DNA of 57,540 nt from JANQKX01 sp039028695. Lineage in GTDB: Bacteria; Pseudomonadota; Alphaproteobacteria; Kiloniellales; Kiloniellaceae. The position numbers were made by a program, and so were the translations under genes. Every line of letters begins with the position of its first letter. Within the stretch, counting starts at the first letter, position 1. Below the pieces are notes generated by a model. The model made no database searches and had not been told where the DNA came from. It worked only from the letters and a program-made list of their open reading frames with translations. Shown one piece after another: positions 16,293-24,671 of this stretch. The stretch lies in NCBI GenBank assembly GCA_039028695.1, contig JBCCHN010000017.1:1-57540 (forward strand), written 5' to 3'.

Positions 16293-18341
16293 GTGGGTAA
16301 GCTATTGGGTATCGACACAGGTGGGACCTATACGGATGCCGTAATATTTGACGAGGCTGAGGGAGTGGAGGCTTCTGCTAAGTCCCTGACCACAAAACAT
16401 GACCTCGTCATTGGTGTGCGCGGGGCCCTGGAAGGGGTCTTAGCCAAATCAACGGCAGTCGTGCCCGCCCGTGACATTCGTTTGGTTTCTCTTTCCACCA
16501 CCTTAGCCACCAACGCCATCGTCGAGGGACATGGCGCTCCTGTTTGTCTTATCCTTATCGGATTTTCTCCCGAATCCCTGGAACGGGGCGGATTGGGCCA
16601 GGCTCTGGGCTCGGACCCGGTGGTTTTCATCAATGGCGGCCATGACCCTATGGGGGAGGAACAGGCTCCCTTAGACCTGGAAGCGGCTCGGCAAGCCATT
16701 ACCGATCAAGCCGAGAAGGTGGCTGCCTTTGCCGTTGCCGGTTACTTCGGTGTGCGCAACCCCGCCCATGAGCGGCGGGTTCGGGATCTGGTGCATGAAC
16801 TCAGCGGCTTGCCCGTCACCTGCTCCCATGAGCTGACCTCAAATTTGGATGCCCCGCGGCGGGCGCTAACCGCGGTTCTCAATGCCCGCCTCATACCCCA
16901 ACTGCAGAGCTTGATCCTTGCCGTCCGAGGATTGATGGATGAACGGGACATCTCCTGCCCCTTGATGGTGGTCAAGGGTGATGGCTCGTTGATCACGGAT
17001 GAGGTCGCCTTGACCTGTCCGGTGGAGACCATTCTCTCCGGTCCCGCCGCGTCCGTTGTTGGCGCTCGATTTCTTTCTGGCGAGGCGGACGTCCTGGTCT
17101 CGGATATTGGGGGTACCACGACAGACATCGCCTTGCTGTCGGATGGATTGCCTCTCCTCAACCGGGACGGGGCGCGGGTCGCCGGTTGGCGAACCATGGT
17201 CGAGGCGGTGGCGGTATATACCTGTGGACTGGGTGGTGACAGCGAGATTCGCTTGGCGGAGGAGCGCTGGCCTCGCGGACCGGGCCTATTGGCGGGTCCA
17301 CGGCGTGTCCAGCCCCTATCCCTTCTAATTCACGAGCATCCCCATTTGCTTTCGATTCTAGAGGAACAATTGGCGAGCGAACATCCCAGCGAATTGGATG
17401 GGCGGTTCGGTTTGCGTCTTCGGCCGCTGGACGGGTCACCCCTGACCCGCACCGAGGACCGGCTCTGGCAGGCTCTGGAGGATGGACCGGTCGCCTTGGA
17501 GCAGCTCTTGGCCAGTCCTGCCATGGCCCGGCCCTTTGCCCGGCTTTTGGACCGGGGACTGGTCATCGTGAGCGCCTTTGCTCCCAGCGACGCGGCGCAT
17601 GTTCTGGGGCGGCACGACGATTGGTCTTTCGAGGCGGCGGTTTTGGGAGCCCGCCTTCTGGCTCGACGTGGCTTGGCTGAGGGTCGTTTGCCCAACCTTT
17701 CGCCCGAAGCACTTGCCGACTACACCATCGAGCGGGTGGTGGTTCAATCAGGCGAGGCGGTCATCGCTTCCGCCCTGGGAGAAGAAGGCGAGGCGGCGCT
17801 CGAGGCCGTGGGAGAAACCAAGGTCGGGGTTGGACGGGGCGCGCCCGCCCGGCGGTTTGTCGAACGTGCCCTAGCCCAAAATAGCCGCGTGTCCGCGCCC
17901 CTTTTGTCCATGAAGGTGCAATTGGACCGGCCCTTGGTGGCCATTGGTGCGCCGGCAGCAACCTATTATCCGGCGGTTGCCGCGCGACTTGGCACACGGC
18001 TTTCCGTGCCACCCTTCGCTGAGGTCTCGAATGCGGTGGGAGCCGTTGCTGGTGGCGTTATGCAGACGGTGTCGTGCTTGGTCACGTCCCCGGAAGAGGG
18101 ACGCTATCGCGTGCATTTGCCCCAAGGCTTGAAAGACTTCACCAGTTTGGAACCGGCTGCGGACTTCGCCGAGTCCCAGGCCCGAGATGAAGCCGTACGC
18201 CTTGCTAAAGAGGCCGGTGCCGACGAGATAGAACTTAAGGTGAAACGGGAGAAGCGGAGCGCCGAGTTGGCAGGTGGCGGTGTGGTCTTTGTGGACTTGG
18301 AGGTCACGGCCACGGCGGTTGGGCGGCCAAGACTGGGTTAG
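16293..18341 (+). CDS. Hydantoinase/oxoprolinase family protein (HyuA-like)
   Basis: A 682-residue protein of the hydantoinase A/5-oxoprolinase group, ATP-dependent enzymes that open cyclic amides such as hydantoins or 5-oxoproline. The N-terminal nucleotide-binding signature is LLGIDTGGTYTDAVIFD (residues 4-20), and a second glycine-rich phosphate loop is VSDIGGTTTDIALL near residue 271. A HyuB partner is not adjacent, so the substrate is unclear; some family members act alone or are acetone-carboxylase-like. The start is GTG. The stop codon lies inside the first copy of a 15-base tandem repeat (18329-18373). Confidence 0.85.
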   Translation: MGKLLGIDTGGTYTDAVIFDEAEGVEASAKSLTTKHDLVIGVRGALEGVLAKSTAVVPARDIRLVSLSTTLATNAIVEGHGAPVCLILIGFSPESLERGGLGQALGSDPVVFINGGHDPMGEEQAPLDLEAARQAITDQAEKVAAFAVAGYFGVRNPAHERRVRDLVHELSGLPVTCSHELTSNLDAPRRALTAVLNARLIPQLQSLILAVRGLMDERDISCPLMVVKGDGSLITDEVALTCPVETILSGPAASVVGARFLSGEADVLVSDIGGTTTDIALLSDGLPLLNRDGARVAGWRTMVEAVAVYTCGLGGDSEIRLAEERWPRGPGLLAGPRRVQPLSLLIHEHPHLLSILEEQLASEHPSELDGRFGLRLRPLDGSPLTRTEDRLWQALEDGPVALEQLLASPAMARPFARLLDRGLVIVSAFAPSDAAHVLGRHDDWSFEAAVLGARLLARRGLAEGRLPNLSPEALADYTIERVVVQSGEAVIASALGEEGEAALEAVGETKVGVGRGAPARRFVERALAQNSRVSAPLLSMKVQLDRPLVAIGAPAATYYPAVAARLGTRLSVPPFAEVSNAVGAVAGGVMQTVSCLVTSPEEGRYRVHLPQGLKDFTSLEPAADFAESQARDEAVRLAKEAGADEIELKVKREKRSAELAGGGVVFVDLEVTATAVGRPRLG

Positions 18342-18373
18342 ATAAGACTGGGTTAGATAAGACTGGGATAGAC
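18329..18373. repeat. Three tandem 15-base units containing the stop codon of the HyuA-like gene
   Basis: The unit AAGACTGGGTTAGAT occurs at 18329-18343 and 18344-18358, with a two-mismatch copy AAGACTGGGATAGAC at 18359-18373 and a further partial unit to about 18383. Because the unit is 15 bases, each copy repeats the TAG stop in the same frame. Confidence 0.9.
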
Positions 18374-18409
18374 CAGGTTAGATTTATCCGCGCACCCTTA
18401 TCGGCGAGC

Positions 18410-19339
18410 CTAGGGTTTCGGATGTACCTCAGATGGGGATTTCCGGGTTTCACGATGGGTGATATAGACCCCCGCCAGAGCGATGATTCCGGCGCCAACC
18501 CAGACGGCGGGATCAGGCTCTTCCCGCCAAACGATCCAGCCGATCAGGCTGCCCCACAAAAGTCCGGTGTATTCGAAAGGGGCGACCACCGCCGCCGGTG
18601 CGTTACGATAGGCGATGATGATCAGCAAGGCCGCGCTGCCCCCCACCAATCCGATAAAGAGGAAAAAGGGAAAGTCTCCTGCCACCGGCGCTTGCCAAAC
18701 AAAGGCTTGGAACGGCAGGCTGGCCATGCCGGCGCCGAGGGTGGCATAGGTCAAAAGAGCGGCATTACTCTCGGTTCGCGTTAACAATCGTGTGGTCAAG
18801 ACCATGAGGGCAAACGAAAACGCAGACAACAACACCAAGAGCGTTGCCGGCTGAAAGGCCTCGGTGCCCGGCCGAATGATGATGATCGCACCGACAAAAC
18901 CCGCGGCCACGGCGCCCCACCGGCGTGGGCCGACTTTCTCTCCCAGCACGGGTCCCGAGAGTGCGGCGACAAAGAGTGGCGCGGTAAAGGCGGTGGCAAT
19001 TGCCTCTGCCAAGGGCAACTCTTTGAGGGCGGCGAAAAACGATGTGAGTGCTACGAACAAAAGACAGGCTCGAACCATGTGAAATCGCAGACGGCGGGTT
19101 CGCAGGGCCTTTAACCCGCCAGCGTACCAGACCACCGCCGTGACCGGGATAAGGCCGAAAAGATAGCGAAAAAAAACGATTTGAAAGGCCGAATAGCGTT
19201 CGCTGAGGTCTTTGACCACCGCATCGGTGACGGCAAACAAAAAGACCGCGCAGAGGGCCGCGCCAATGCCCAGGCCGATGCGCTCAGGACCCCGCGATGG
19301 GCCTGACTGCCTTGGTGTGGGCGGCTGTTGATCTGTCAC
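18410..19339 (-). CDS. EamA/DMT-family transporter
   Basis: A 309-residue carrier with a charged N-terminal tail and about ten membrane segments in two EamA repeats. The second repeat ends with YTGLLWGSLIGWIVWREEPD followed by VGAGIIALAGVYI, a typical EamA ending. It is the second of three such carriers in this window and is not the closest relative of the one at 14625. It converges on the HyuA-like gene. Substrate unknown. Confidence 0.9.
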   Translation of the reverse strand: MTDQQPPTPRQSGPSRGPERIGLGIGAALCAVFLFAVTDAVVKDLSERYSAFQIVFFRYLFGLIPVTAVVWYAGGLKALRTRRLRFHMVRACLLFVALTSFFAALKELPLAEAIATAFTAPLFVAALSGPVLGEKVGPRRWGAVAAGFVGAIIIIRPGTEAFQPATLLVLLSAFSFALMVLTTRLLTRTESNAALLTYATLGAGMASLPFQAFVWQAPVAGDFPFFLFIGLVGGSAALLIIIAYRNAPAAVVAPFEYTGLLWGSLIGWIVWREEPDPAVWVGAGIIALAGVYITHRETRKSPSEVHPKP

Positions 19340-19858
19340 TTACGAAACCGTCGGACCTGAAAAAGACTATCGACAAGCGGCAGCATAGGTGACCAGGTGA
19401 GCCCAGAGCAATTATGAATTCAGCAATTATGAATTCGGCAATTGTCAATTCATTGGAGCCGTTTGAGAATTGTTGAGTCAGATCGTATTGCACTGAGCCT
19501 TAAGGCCTGGCTGTATCAAGCTGCCCGCGTTGACATGCCTCCGCGTCAAAGGCTCGATGGGCTTTTTCGGGACCCAGTTCACCTTCCGCAGCAGAACAAA
19601 ATCCAGTGACAGGCCGATGGCCTTGATGGTGTCGGCTTTGGTCAGTGGGCCGATAATCCCCATTCGAACTGGTCGCATGGGTATCCAGATTGCGTTTAAA
19701 GAAGCGGCCTGGTTTCGCGATGGGCAGGTTTTTTGCTTCGGACTCTCTTAGACTTGGAAGGTGGGCCCAATTAGATTGGACTGCCTTGAAGTGGACCGCT
19801 GAGTTAAGATGTAATACCTCTAGACGTTCTGAAGAATATACAAAGTCTGTGATACAAG
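19340..19858. other. 519-base stretch without a recognisable gene
   Basis: It holds a 15-base tandem repeat (19407-19451) and two overlapping opposite-strand frames, 19478-19678 and 19530-19751, of 66 and 73 codons. I recognise neither as protein. The right part, 19765-19810, has TTGGAC and GTGGACC words reminiscent of decayed insertion-sequence ends, but I cannot show an element. The promoters of the flanking divergent carrier and Ogt genes should lie here. Confidence 0.35.
19407..19451. repeat. Three tandem 15-base units upstream of the EamA gene
   Basis: AGCAATTATGAATTC occurs at 19407-19421 and 19422-19436, and a diverged copy GGCAATTGTCAATTC at 19437-19451. The array begins about 68 bases upstream of the carrier start on the minus strand, so it could affect its promoter. 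Confidence 0.9.
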
Positions 19859-20404
19859 GTGATACGGCTGTCTGAGAAATTTGTCCCCCTCGAGATGAAG
19901 TGCGGTCACGTTATCACGCCGATCGGTGCGATTACCGTCGTCTGGTGTGGAGCGAGTTTATGTATTGCGGAATTTGCGGAGCGGCAGGACCGGGTTTCAA
20001 CTGCCTTGAAAACGTGGTTTGGATCGGCGAGCCCCCGTCGAGTGGAGGTTCCGCAGTGGCTTGGACTGGCTTTTGCAGGCTATTTTTCGGGCGATGTGAC
20101 AGCGCTGGAAAACGTAATGTTGACGACGCGAGGAACTGTGTTCCAAGAGCAGGTGTGGCGTGCATTGCGCCTCACGGCGCCCGGCCAAATCAAACCTTAT
20201 TCTGATCTCGCCCTAGACCTCGGTCGCCCCAAGGCCGCCAGAGCCGTCGGCGCCGCGAACGCTCTCAATCCCCTGGCCATTGTCATACCTTGTCATCGTT
20301 TGGTTGGACGCGATGGCAAGCTGACTGGGTATGCCGGAGGGCTGGAACGCAAGGCTTGGCTGCTCAACCACGAGCGTCGTTTTGCAGCAAGGGCGAAAGC
20401 TTAA
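19859..20404 (+). CDS. ogt: Methylated-DNA--protein-cysteine methyltransferase (Ogt type)
   Basis: A DNA repair protein that accepts the methyl group of O6-methylguanine (and O4-methylthymine) onto its own cysteine, a one-use reaction. The active site is IVIPCHRLVGRDGKLTGYAGG with C145 as acceptor, and the helix-turn-helix segment TVFQEQVWRALRLTAPGQIKPYSDLA lies before it. The C-terminal domain is complete. The start is taken as GTG 19859; an ATG at 19895 would remove 12 poorly conserved residues. No AlkA or Ada is adjacent. Confidence 0.9.
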   Translation: MIRLSEKFVPLEMKCGHVITPIGAITVVWCGASLCIAEFAERQDRVSTALKTWFGSASPRRVEVPQWLGLAFAGYFSGDVTALENVMLTTRGTVFQEQVWRALRLTAPGQIKPYSDLALDLGRPKAARAVGAANALNPLAIVIPCHRLVGRDGKLTGYAGGLERKAWLLNHERRFAARAKA

Positions 20405-20409
20405 AGGTT

Positions 20410-20961
20410 TTAACTGGCGTAGGTGACGGGGCGGGCAAGGGTCATCAGGGCGCGGAAGGGCGCCAGCATGACCATGGCCACGGCGAACTTAACCCCTAGA
20501 TCGCCGAGTCCCCAGGTAACCCAAGGTAATCCCGTGCCCGCGAAGGCCAGCGTAAAAAAGGCGGCCGTGTCCAGCACCGAGGCGAGACCAGACGAAACAA
20601 GAGGTGCCTTCCACCAGCTCAATTGACGCAGGCGGTTGAAGATCGTCACGTCCAAAAGCTGCGCCAACAAAAAGGCGGAACCGGAAGCCAGGGCGATCCG
20701 TACGCCGGCGAAATGCAAAGATAAGGCGACGGCTACAGCAAAACCCAAATAAATCACCTGGCGTGCGGCTTTCGGACCCAAGGCGCGATTGGTTAGGTCC
20801 GTTACCAGGAACGAAATGGGATAGGTCAAGGCGCCCCAGGTCAGCCAATCGTTTATGTGAATCTGGACCAAATAGTTCGACGCCGTCACGATAACAGCCA
20901 TCGCGACGATGCCGCCGATCATGCCTTTCCAGTGATGCCAAATTTGCGCCGAGGCGGTCAT
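20410..20961 (-). CDS. Queuosine precursor transporter (YhhQ/VUT family)
   Basis: A 183-residue integral membrane protein with about five or six membrane helices. The early part has ALTYPISFLVTDLTNRALG, and a later stretch reads GSAFLLAQLLDVTIFNRLR, both typical of the YhhQ/VUT family that imports the queuosine precursors preQ0 or preQ1 for tRNA modification. The length is slightly under the roughly 220 residues of E. coli YhhQ. It is convergent with ogt, five bases apart. Confidence 0.87.
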   Translation of the reverse strand: MTASAQIWHHWKGMIGGIVAMAVIVTASNYLVQIHINDWLTWGALTYPISFLVTDLTNRALGPKAARQVIYLGFAVAVALSLHFAGVRIALASGSAFLLAQLLDVTIFNRLRQLSWWKAPLVSSGLASVLDTAAFFTLAFAGTGLPWVTWGLGDLGVKFAVAMVMLAPFRALMTLARPVTYAS

Positions 20962-21094
20962 AACCCGCTACCCTTACTTCTACTTCGCTAATCTATTTTA
21001 TCTATACCCGCCTTAAGGCTGGCGAGCGAAGCGGGTTGTACGCGACAAAAAGATCCAAGAAAAGGGAAGATTTGCTGCGGTCCGGGCCGATATC

Positions 21095-21469
21095 TCAATT
21101 TTGAAGTTGGTTGCCGTCGACCATTTTTGCCGGCCAGGGGTCACCGCCGCCTTGATAAATCCAAGTAACCTGATCTCCCGCTCCCGTCATATCATAGCAA
21201 TCCCAGTCGCCGCTCGGTGGCCAGAGGGAGCAAAAGGCATCGCCTTGAATCTGCCAACGTCCGGTGGAGGGCGCGTCATCCCCGGAGATAAATGTGGTCG
21301 CACCATTGGGGTCGAAAAATTGCTTCCAAGGGGTGCCTTTTTGTGTGCCAAAAGCGGTTTTGCCCGACAGCGCCTCGATAATTTCCGTACCGCTTAGCTT
21401 CTGTTCGCCCGCCTTGGCGGTAATCGTTCCCAAGATCACGAAAATAGCGATTAAGACCGCAGCGCGCAT
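21095..21469 (-). CDS. Exported protein of unknown function (124 aa)
   Basis: The product has an N-terminal signal (MRAAVLIAIFVILGTITAKA) and a mature part of about 105 residues with STGRWQIQGDAFCSLWPPSG and WDCYDMTGAGDQVTW, whose two Cys could form a disulphide. This pattern is common in small periplasmic proteins of alphaproteobacteria (a DUF995-like look), but I cannot name a function. The start at 21469 is chosen over a longer frame beginning at 21577 because GGGAGA lies six bases ahead and a signal peptide follows at once. Confidence 0.6.
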   Translation of the reverse strand: MRAAVLIAIFVILGTITAKAGEQKLSGTEIIEALSGKTAFGTQKGTPWKQFFDPNGATTFISGDDAPSTGRWQIQGDAFCSLWPPSGDWDCYDMTGAGDQVTWIYQGGGDPWPAKMVDGNQLQN

Positions 21470-21958
21470 GATTTTCTCCCAGGCCAAAGCGTCAAAATAA
21501 TACTCCAAGAGCGATTCTAGCTCAAAGGATCGGTCCTGCGCAGCAACAGAATGCGCCCCAACGGCAGCTCCAATCATCGAGCCAACAACAATCTATGAGA
21601 GACCGTGAAAAAAGTTTGCAGTTAAAAGAAGGGTGCCCCCAGTGCTTGTGTTATGAGGCTTTTCTTTGCGGATTCATTTTTCTTGTGAACCTCTGAAGTT
21701 CGGTGAGGCGAGAACCGGGTCATTAACCAGAAAAATCGCAGTTTTCGCCCTAGTCGGCCCTATTCGCGCCACATTTTTTAACTTTATTGCAACCAATGCC
21801 CGGTGAGGTGGGTTTTCTTAAAAAATAGTTAATAACGCCTCTCGACAGGGAAACACCTACTCTATATTGTTGTCGCCGGCTAGCAGGGGGCCATATTTAG
21901 GGTAGTGTGCAACATATTGAATCGCCAAGTTTAACTAACGAAGGGTGGGGATCGTTAC
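21470..21958. other. Control region upstream of gcrA
   Basis: This 489-base gap is AT-richer than its surroundings. It carries the CtrA-type site at 21818-21832, a TATATT -10-like hexamer at 21863-21868 with TCGACA 15 bases before it, and a GANTC site (GAATC) at 21919-21923. The left part holds the likely promoter of the small exported protein. No convincing gene is present. Confidence 0.45.
21818..21832 (+). promoter_or_regulatory. Candidate CtrA-binding site upstream of gcrA
   Basis: The sequence is TTAA at 21818-21821, seven bases, then TTAA at 21829-21832, the full CtrA consensus of Caulobacter and relatives. It lies 127 bases before the gcrA start and about 31 bases before a possible -10 box. 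In Caulobacter, CtrA represses gcrA, so the position is sensible. The site was found by eye only. Confidence 0.5.
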
Positions 21959-22387
21959 ATGACCTGGACAGAAGAACGGGTGTCCGAGTTAACTCGTCTA
22001 TGGGAATCGGGGCACAGCGCCTCGGCCATCGGTAAAATTTTGGGTGTTTCTAAGAATTCTGTGGTGGGCAAGGCCCATCGACTTAAGCTGCAGTCGCGGC
22101 CATCGCCCATTCGGCGGGATCCGAATGCCAAACCTAAGCCCCGGACGCGCGTCAAGGTAGCGCCGCCGAAGGCGCCGATTGCCGTCGGGCCCCGGGAAAC
22201 GGTGGTTAGTCGGCCTGTGCGACGTCGCCATGACGGCGGTCGGAGTTGCTTGTGGCCGATCGGCGATCCGGGAGACTCCGATTTTCGCTTTTGCGGGGAG
22301 GCGGCCGTCGCCGGCAAGCCATACTGCGAAGAACATTGCGCCCGCGCATACATTACTAAGACACGCGACGATTCCAAAGCTGCGTAA
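21959..22387 (+). CDS. gcrA: GcrA-family cell-cycle regulator
   Basis: A 142-residue protein beginning MTWTEERVSELTRLWESG with the helix-turn-helix-like SAIGKILGVSKNSVVGKAHRL, the hallmark of GcrA. The C-terminal part keeps the SCLWPIGDPGDSDFRFC stretch and a Cys pair near PYCEEHC that form a small zinc-like domain in the family. GcrA works with sigma-70 at promoters bearing methylated GANTC sites and drives S-phase genes; it is confined to alphaproteobacteria. At 142 residues it is shorter than Caulobacter's 173 because the linker is short. Confidence 0.95.
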   Translation: MTWTEERVSELTRLWESGHSASAIGKILGVSKNSVVGKAHRLKLQSRPSPIRRDPNAKPKPRTRVKVAPPKAPIAVGPRETVVSRPVRRRHDGGRSCLWPIGDPGDSDFRFCGEAAVAGKPYCEEHCARAYITKTRDDSKAA

Positions 22388-22598
22388 GCCAGCGATTGGG
22401 GGCGGTTGGTGGTTTTGCCAGGCCGTCCCCAGAGAGGCTAATCGCAAAATTGACTCGTCATCGTTGGATGCCGCCAGTATTTGGTATGTCTCTCGCAAGG
22501 GAATCTGCCGTTACGGTATCCACTTTGTGTTCTACTCGAATTGATCTCTGAGACCATTACGCTAACATGGTCCGATCTTGGATCAGCGAGTTTTGGCC

Positions 22599-22844
22599 AT
22601 GCGTGAGACAGCCATCCCCATTGATGAAATTTACATTCCGGCCAAACTGCGCGGCAGTCTGGATCCGAACAAAGTCGAGACCGTGGCCGAAGGTATTCTT
22701 TCAGAAGGAGATCACGAGGCGATTTCTGTGCGGCAAGGGAATGGTCGTTATGTCTTGGTGCGAGGTATCCATCGACTTGAGGCCATGAAGGCTCTGGGGG
22801 AAAGCGAAATCAAGGCTATACTCGTCGCAGCCCGGCAGTTTTAA
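22599..22844 (+). CDS. ParB/sulfiredoxin-fold mini-protein (81 aa)
   Basis: The product resembles only the N-terminal ParB nuclease-like domain: IPIDEIYIPAKLR followed by a recognisable VLVRGIHRLEAMKALGESEI segment, where GxHRxxA-type residues bind nucleotide in the family. It lacks the helix-turn-helix and dimerisation domains of chromosome ParB, so it is not the partition protein. The ATG at 22599 is taken; TTG at 22578 in frame would add seven residues. No partner gene is evident. Confidence 0.6.
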   Translation: MRETAIPIDEIYIPAKLRGSLDPNKVETVAEGILSEGDHEAISVRQGNGRYVLVRGIHRLEAMKALGESEIKAILVAARQF

Positions 22845-22896
22845 TGCTGGTGAGGCCGACCTCCGATGGGCCCGTTTTCCTTTAGACGGTTTTGGC

Positions 22897-24468
22897 TCAA
22901 ACAACCAGAGCGGCGCCGCCTCTGCGCGGGTCTCCGGCAGCGGCCACATTCCCATGGGAGTCACGGGTCACGCCGTGAACGCCGCCAAAAAACATATTGT
23001 TTGCCGGCCATTGGACGATAGTTTCCACCCGTGGAGCTAAACGGTCGCCGGCGCCGTCAGGCAATCCCTTTTCTAAATTGGCGGTGCCATTCCTCTCGAT
23101 ATGCAAACGAGGCCAAGCCGTTGCCTGATCAATGTTATCGCCGAAATGAATAAGTCTCAGTAGGACTTGAAGAATGGCACTTCGGATCCGATTGGATCCG
23201 CCTGATCCTAAGGCCACGGCGGTGCCGTTGGGCAAGAACCCCATGGTCGGGGCCATCATGGAAGCCATGCGCGTATCGGCGGGCCAGTTGTGAAATCCTG
23301 CTGGGTTCAAGTCCTCTTCCCCCAGCATGTTATTGAGTATGATCCCACTTGAACCCATCAGATGACCGCAACCTTCTCCATTAGAGAGACTCAGCGCGGC
23401 CATATTACCAGCACTGTCTGCGATGGAAATGTGGGTTGTGCCACGCGGGCTCAACGGGTGCTGCCTCATGCTTGCCTGATAGCTTTGCAGGAGAGCAGTG
23501 TCCAAAAGTCGAAAGCCAGTCTTGGGCGATTTGTCTTCATGCGAGCTGTCTTCTACTTGCCGGCGCGCTTGATTGGTGAGGCACATTGCTTGGGCGAGGA
23601 CATCCAAGGCGTCCAAAGGGGGGCGATCTGCGAGGTCTATCTCGCCCAAAAGCGCTAAGGTCAGAGCGACAAGAATACCGCCGGCGGAAGGCGGTGGATT
23701 GGTCATAAGGCGGGCGCCCCGATGCTCGCGAATCAAGGGCTGTCGCAGGTGAACCTGGTAACTGGCTAGGTCGTCCAGTCCAAGCCATCCGCCACCGTCG
23801 CGGCAAAGGCGCGCTAATTCTTGCGCCATGTCACCGCGATAAAAGAGCGCCTCGCCTTCACATGCTAGTGCCTCCAAACTATCGGCCATGGCGGGGTAGG
23901 TCATTCTTTCGCCGGCAGTGCGCAGCTTGCCGTTGTCGTGGACAAAAAGCGCCCGGCTCTGGGATGTGGCCAAGAGGATGGGTTCGATGACTTTGAGCAA
24001 GAAGGCATCTTGAGGTCTAAGGGTCCAACCCTCCTTGGCCATGCGGATTGCGGGCTCAAGAAGCCGTGCCATGGGCATCCCTGCTAGGTCCTCATGCACC
24101 CGAAAGAGTCCTTTGACGGACCCTGGGGTGGCCATGGCACCGAGGCCTATGTGGAACTGTTGGGTGGCTGTACCGAAATTGGCGTCAATGGCATAAAAGT
24201 CGCTGGCTTCCACTTCAGCGACGGATCCCGGACGTCTACTGGGAGTCTGAACAAAAAAGTCGTAGACAACCGGCGCGCCATGCAGAGGGTAGGTAAGAAG
24301 GTAACCGCCGCCGCCAAGAGAGGCCAGGACCGGTTCCACAACGCAGGCGGCCGCAAAAGCCGCCAGTACCGCGTCAAAGGCCGTTCCTCCGTCGGATAGG
24401 ATCTCCGCGGCGGCCTGGGCAGTCTGGGGGTGCCCGCAGGCAATGGCTCCGTTTGATTTCTTGGGCAT
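22897..24468 (-). CDS. Gamma-glutamyltransferase family protein
   Basis: A 523-residue Ntn-hydrolase that cleaves or transfers gamma-glutamyl groups such as that of glutathione. It opens with GAIACGHPQTAQAAAEILSDGG, typical of the large subunit, and carries the autocleavage/nucleophile Thr around residue 344 in GTTHISIADSAGNMAA, followed by SSGIILNNMLGEEDLN. The full length is comparable to the family. A clear signal peptide is missing, so it may be cytoplasmic, unlike the periplasmic E. coli enzyme; members of this type without signal include cephalosporin-acylase-like and gamma-glutamyl hydrolases. Confidence 0.85.
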   Translation of the reverse strand: MPKKSNGAIACGHPQTAQAAAEILSDGGTAFDAVLAAFAAACVVEPVLASLGGGGYLLTYPLHGAPVVYDFFVQTPSRRPGSVAEVEASDFYAIDANFGTATQQFHIGLGAMATPGSVKGLFRVHEDLAGMPMARLLEPAIRMAKEGWTLRPQDAFLLKVIEPILLATSQSRALFVHDNGKLRTAGERMTYPAMADSLEALACEGEALFYRGDMAQELARLCRDGGGWLGLDDLASYQVHLRQPLIREHRGARLMTNPPPSAGGILVALTLALLGEIDLADRPPLDALDVLAQAMCLTNQARRQVEDSSHEDKSPKTGFRLLDTALLQSYQASMRQHPLSPRGTTHISIADSAGNMAALSLSNGEGCGHLMGSSGIILNNMLGEEDLNPAGFHNWPADTRMASMMAPTMGFLPNGTAVALGSGGSNRIRSAILQVLLRLIHFGDNIDQATAWPRLHIERNGTANLEKGLPDGAGDRLAPRVETIVQWPANNMFFGGVHGVTRDSHGNVAAAGDPRRGGAALVV

Positions 24469-24611
24469 GGGCGATAGGGGCTGTGACCTAATCGAAAAGG
24501 GCTTTTAAAGCCCATTTATGTTCAAGCCCAGTCATGCCACGGGTGCGCCACGGGGTAAAGCCACCCAAAACATTGCATAAAGGATACGTAGAGAAGAGTG
24601 AGGAAAGCAAA

Positions 24612-24643
24612 TGGGGCTGACCGATATCAAAGGGCCAGCCCCA
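24612..24643 (-). terminator. Hairpin downstream of the DUF1501 gene
   Basis: TGGGGCTG at 24612-24619 and CAGCCCCA at 24636-24643 pair perfectly. Read on the minus strand, the hairpin follows the DUF1501 stop by 28 bases and is followed by TTTGCTTTCC, a moderate T-rich tail. It probably ends the DUF1800-DUF1501 operon. Confidence 0.5.
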
Positions 24644-24671
24644 GGGGAATTTACTGAATGAAGATCGGCGC

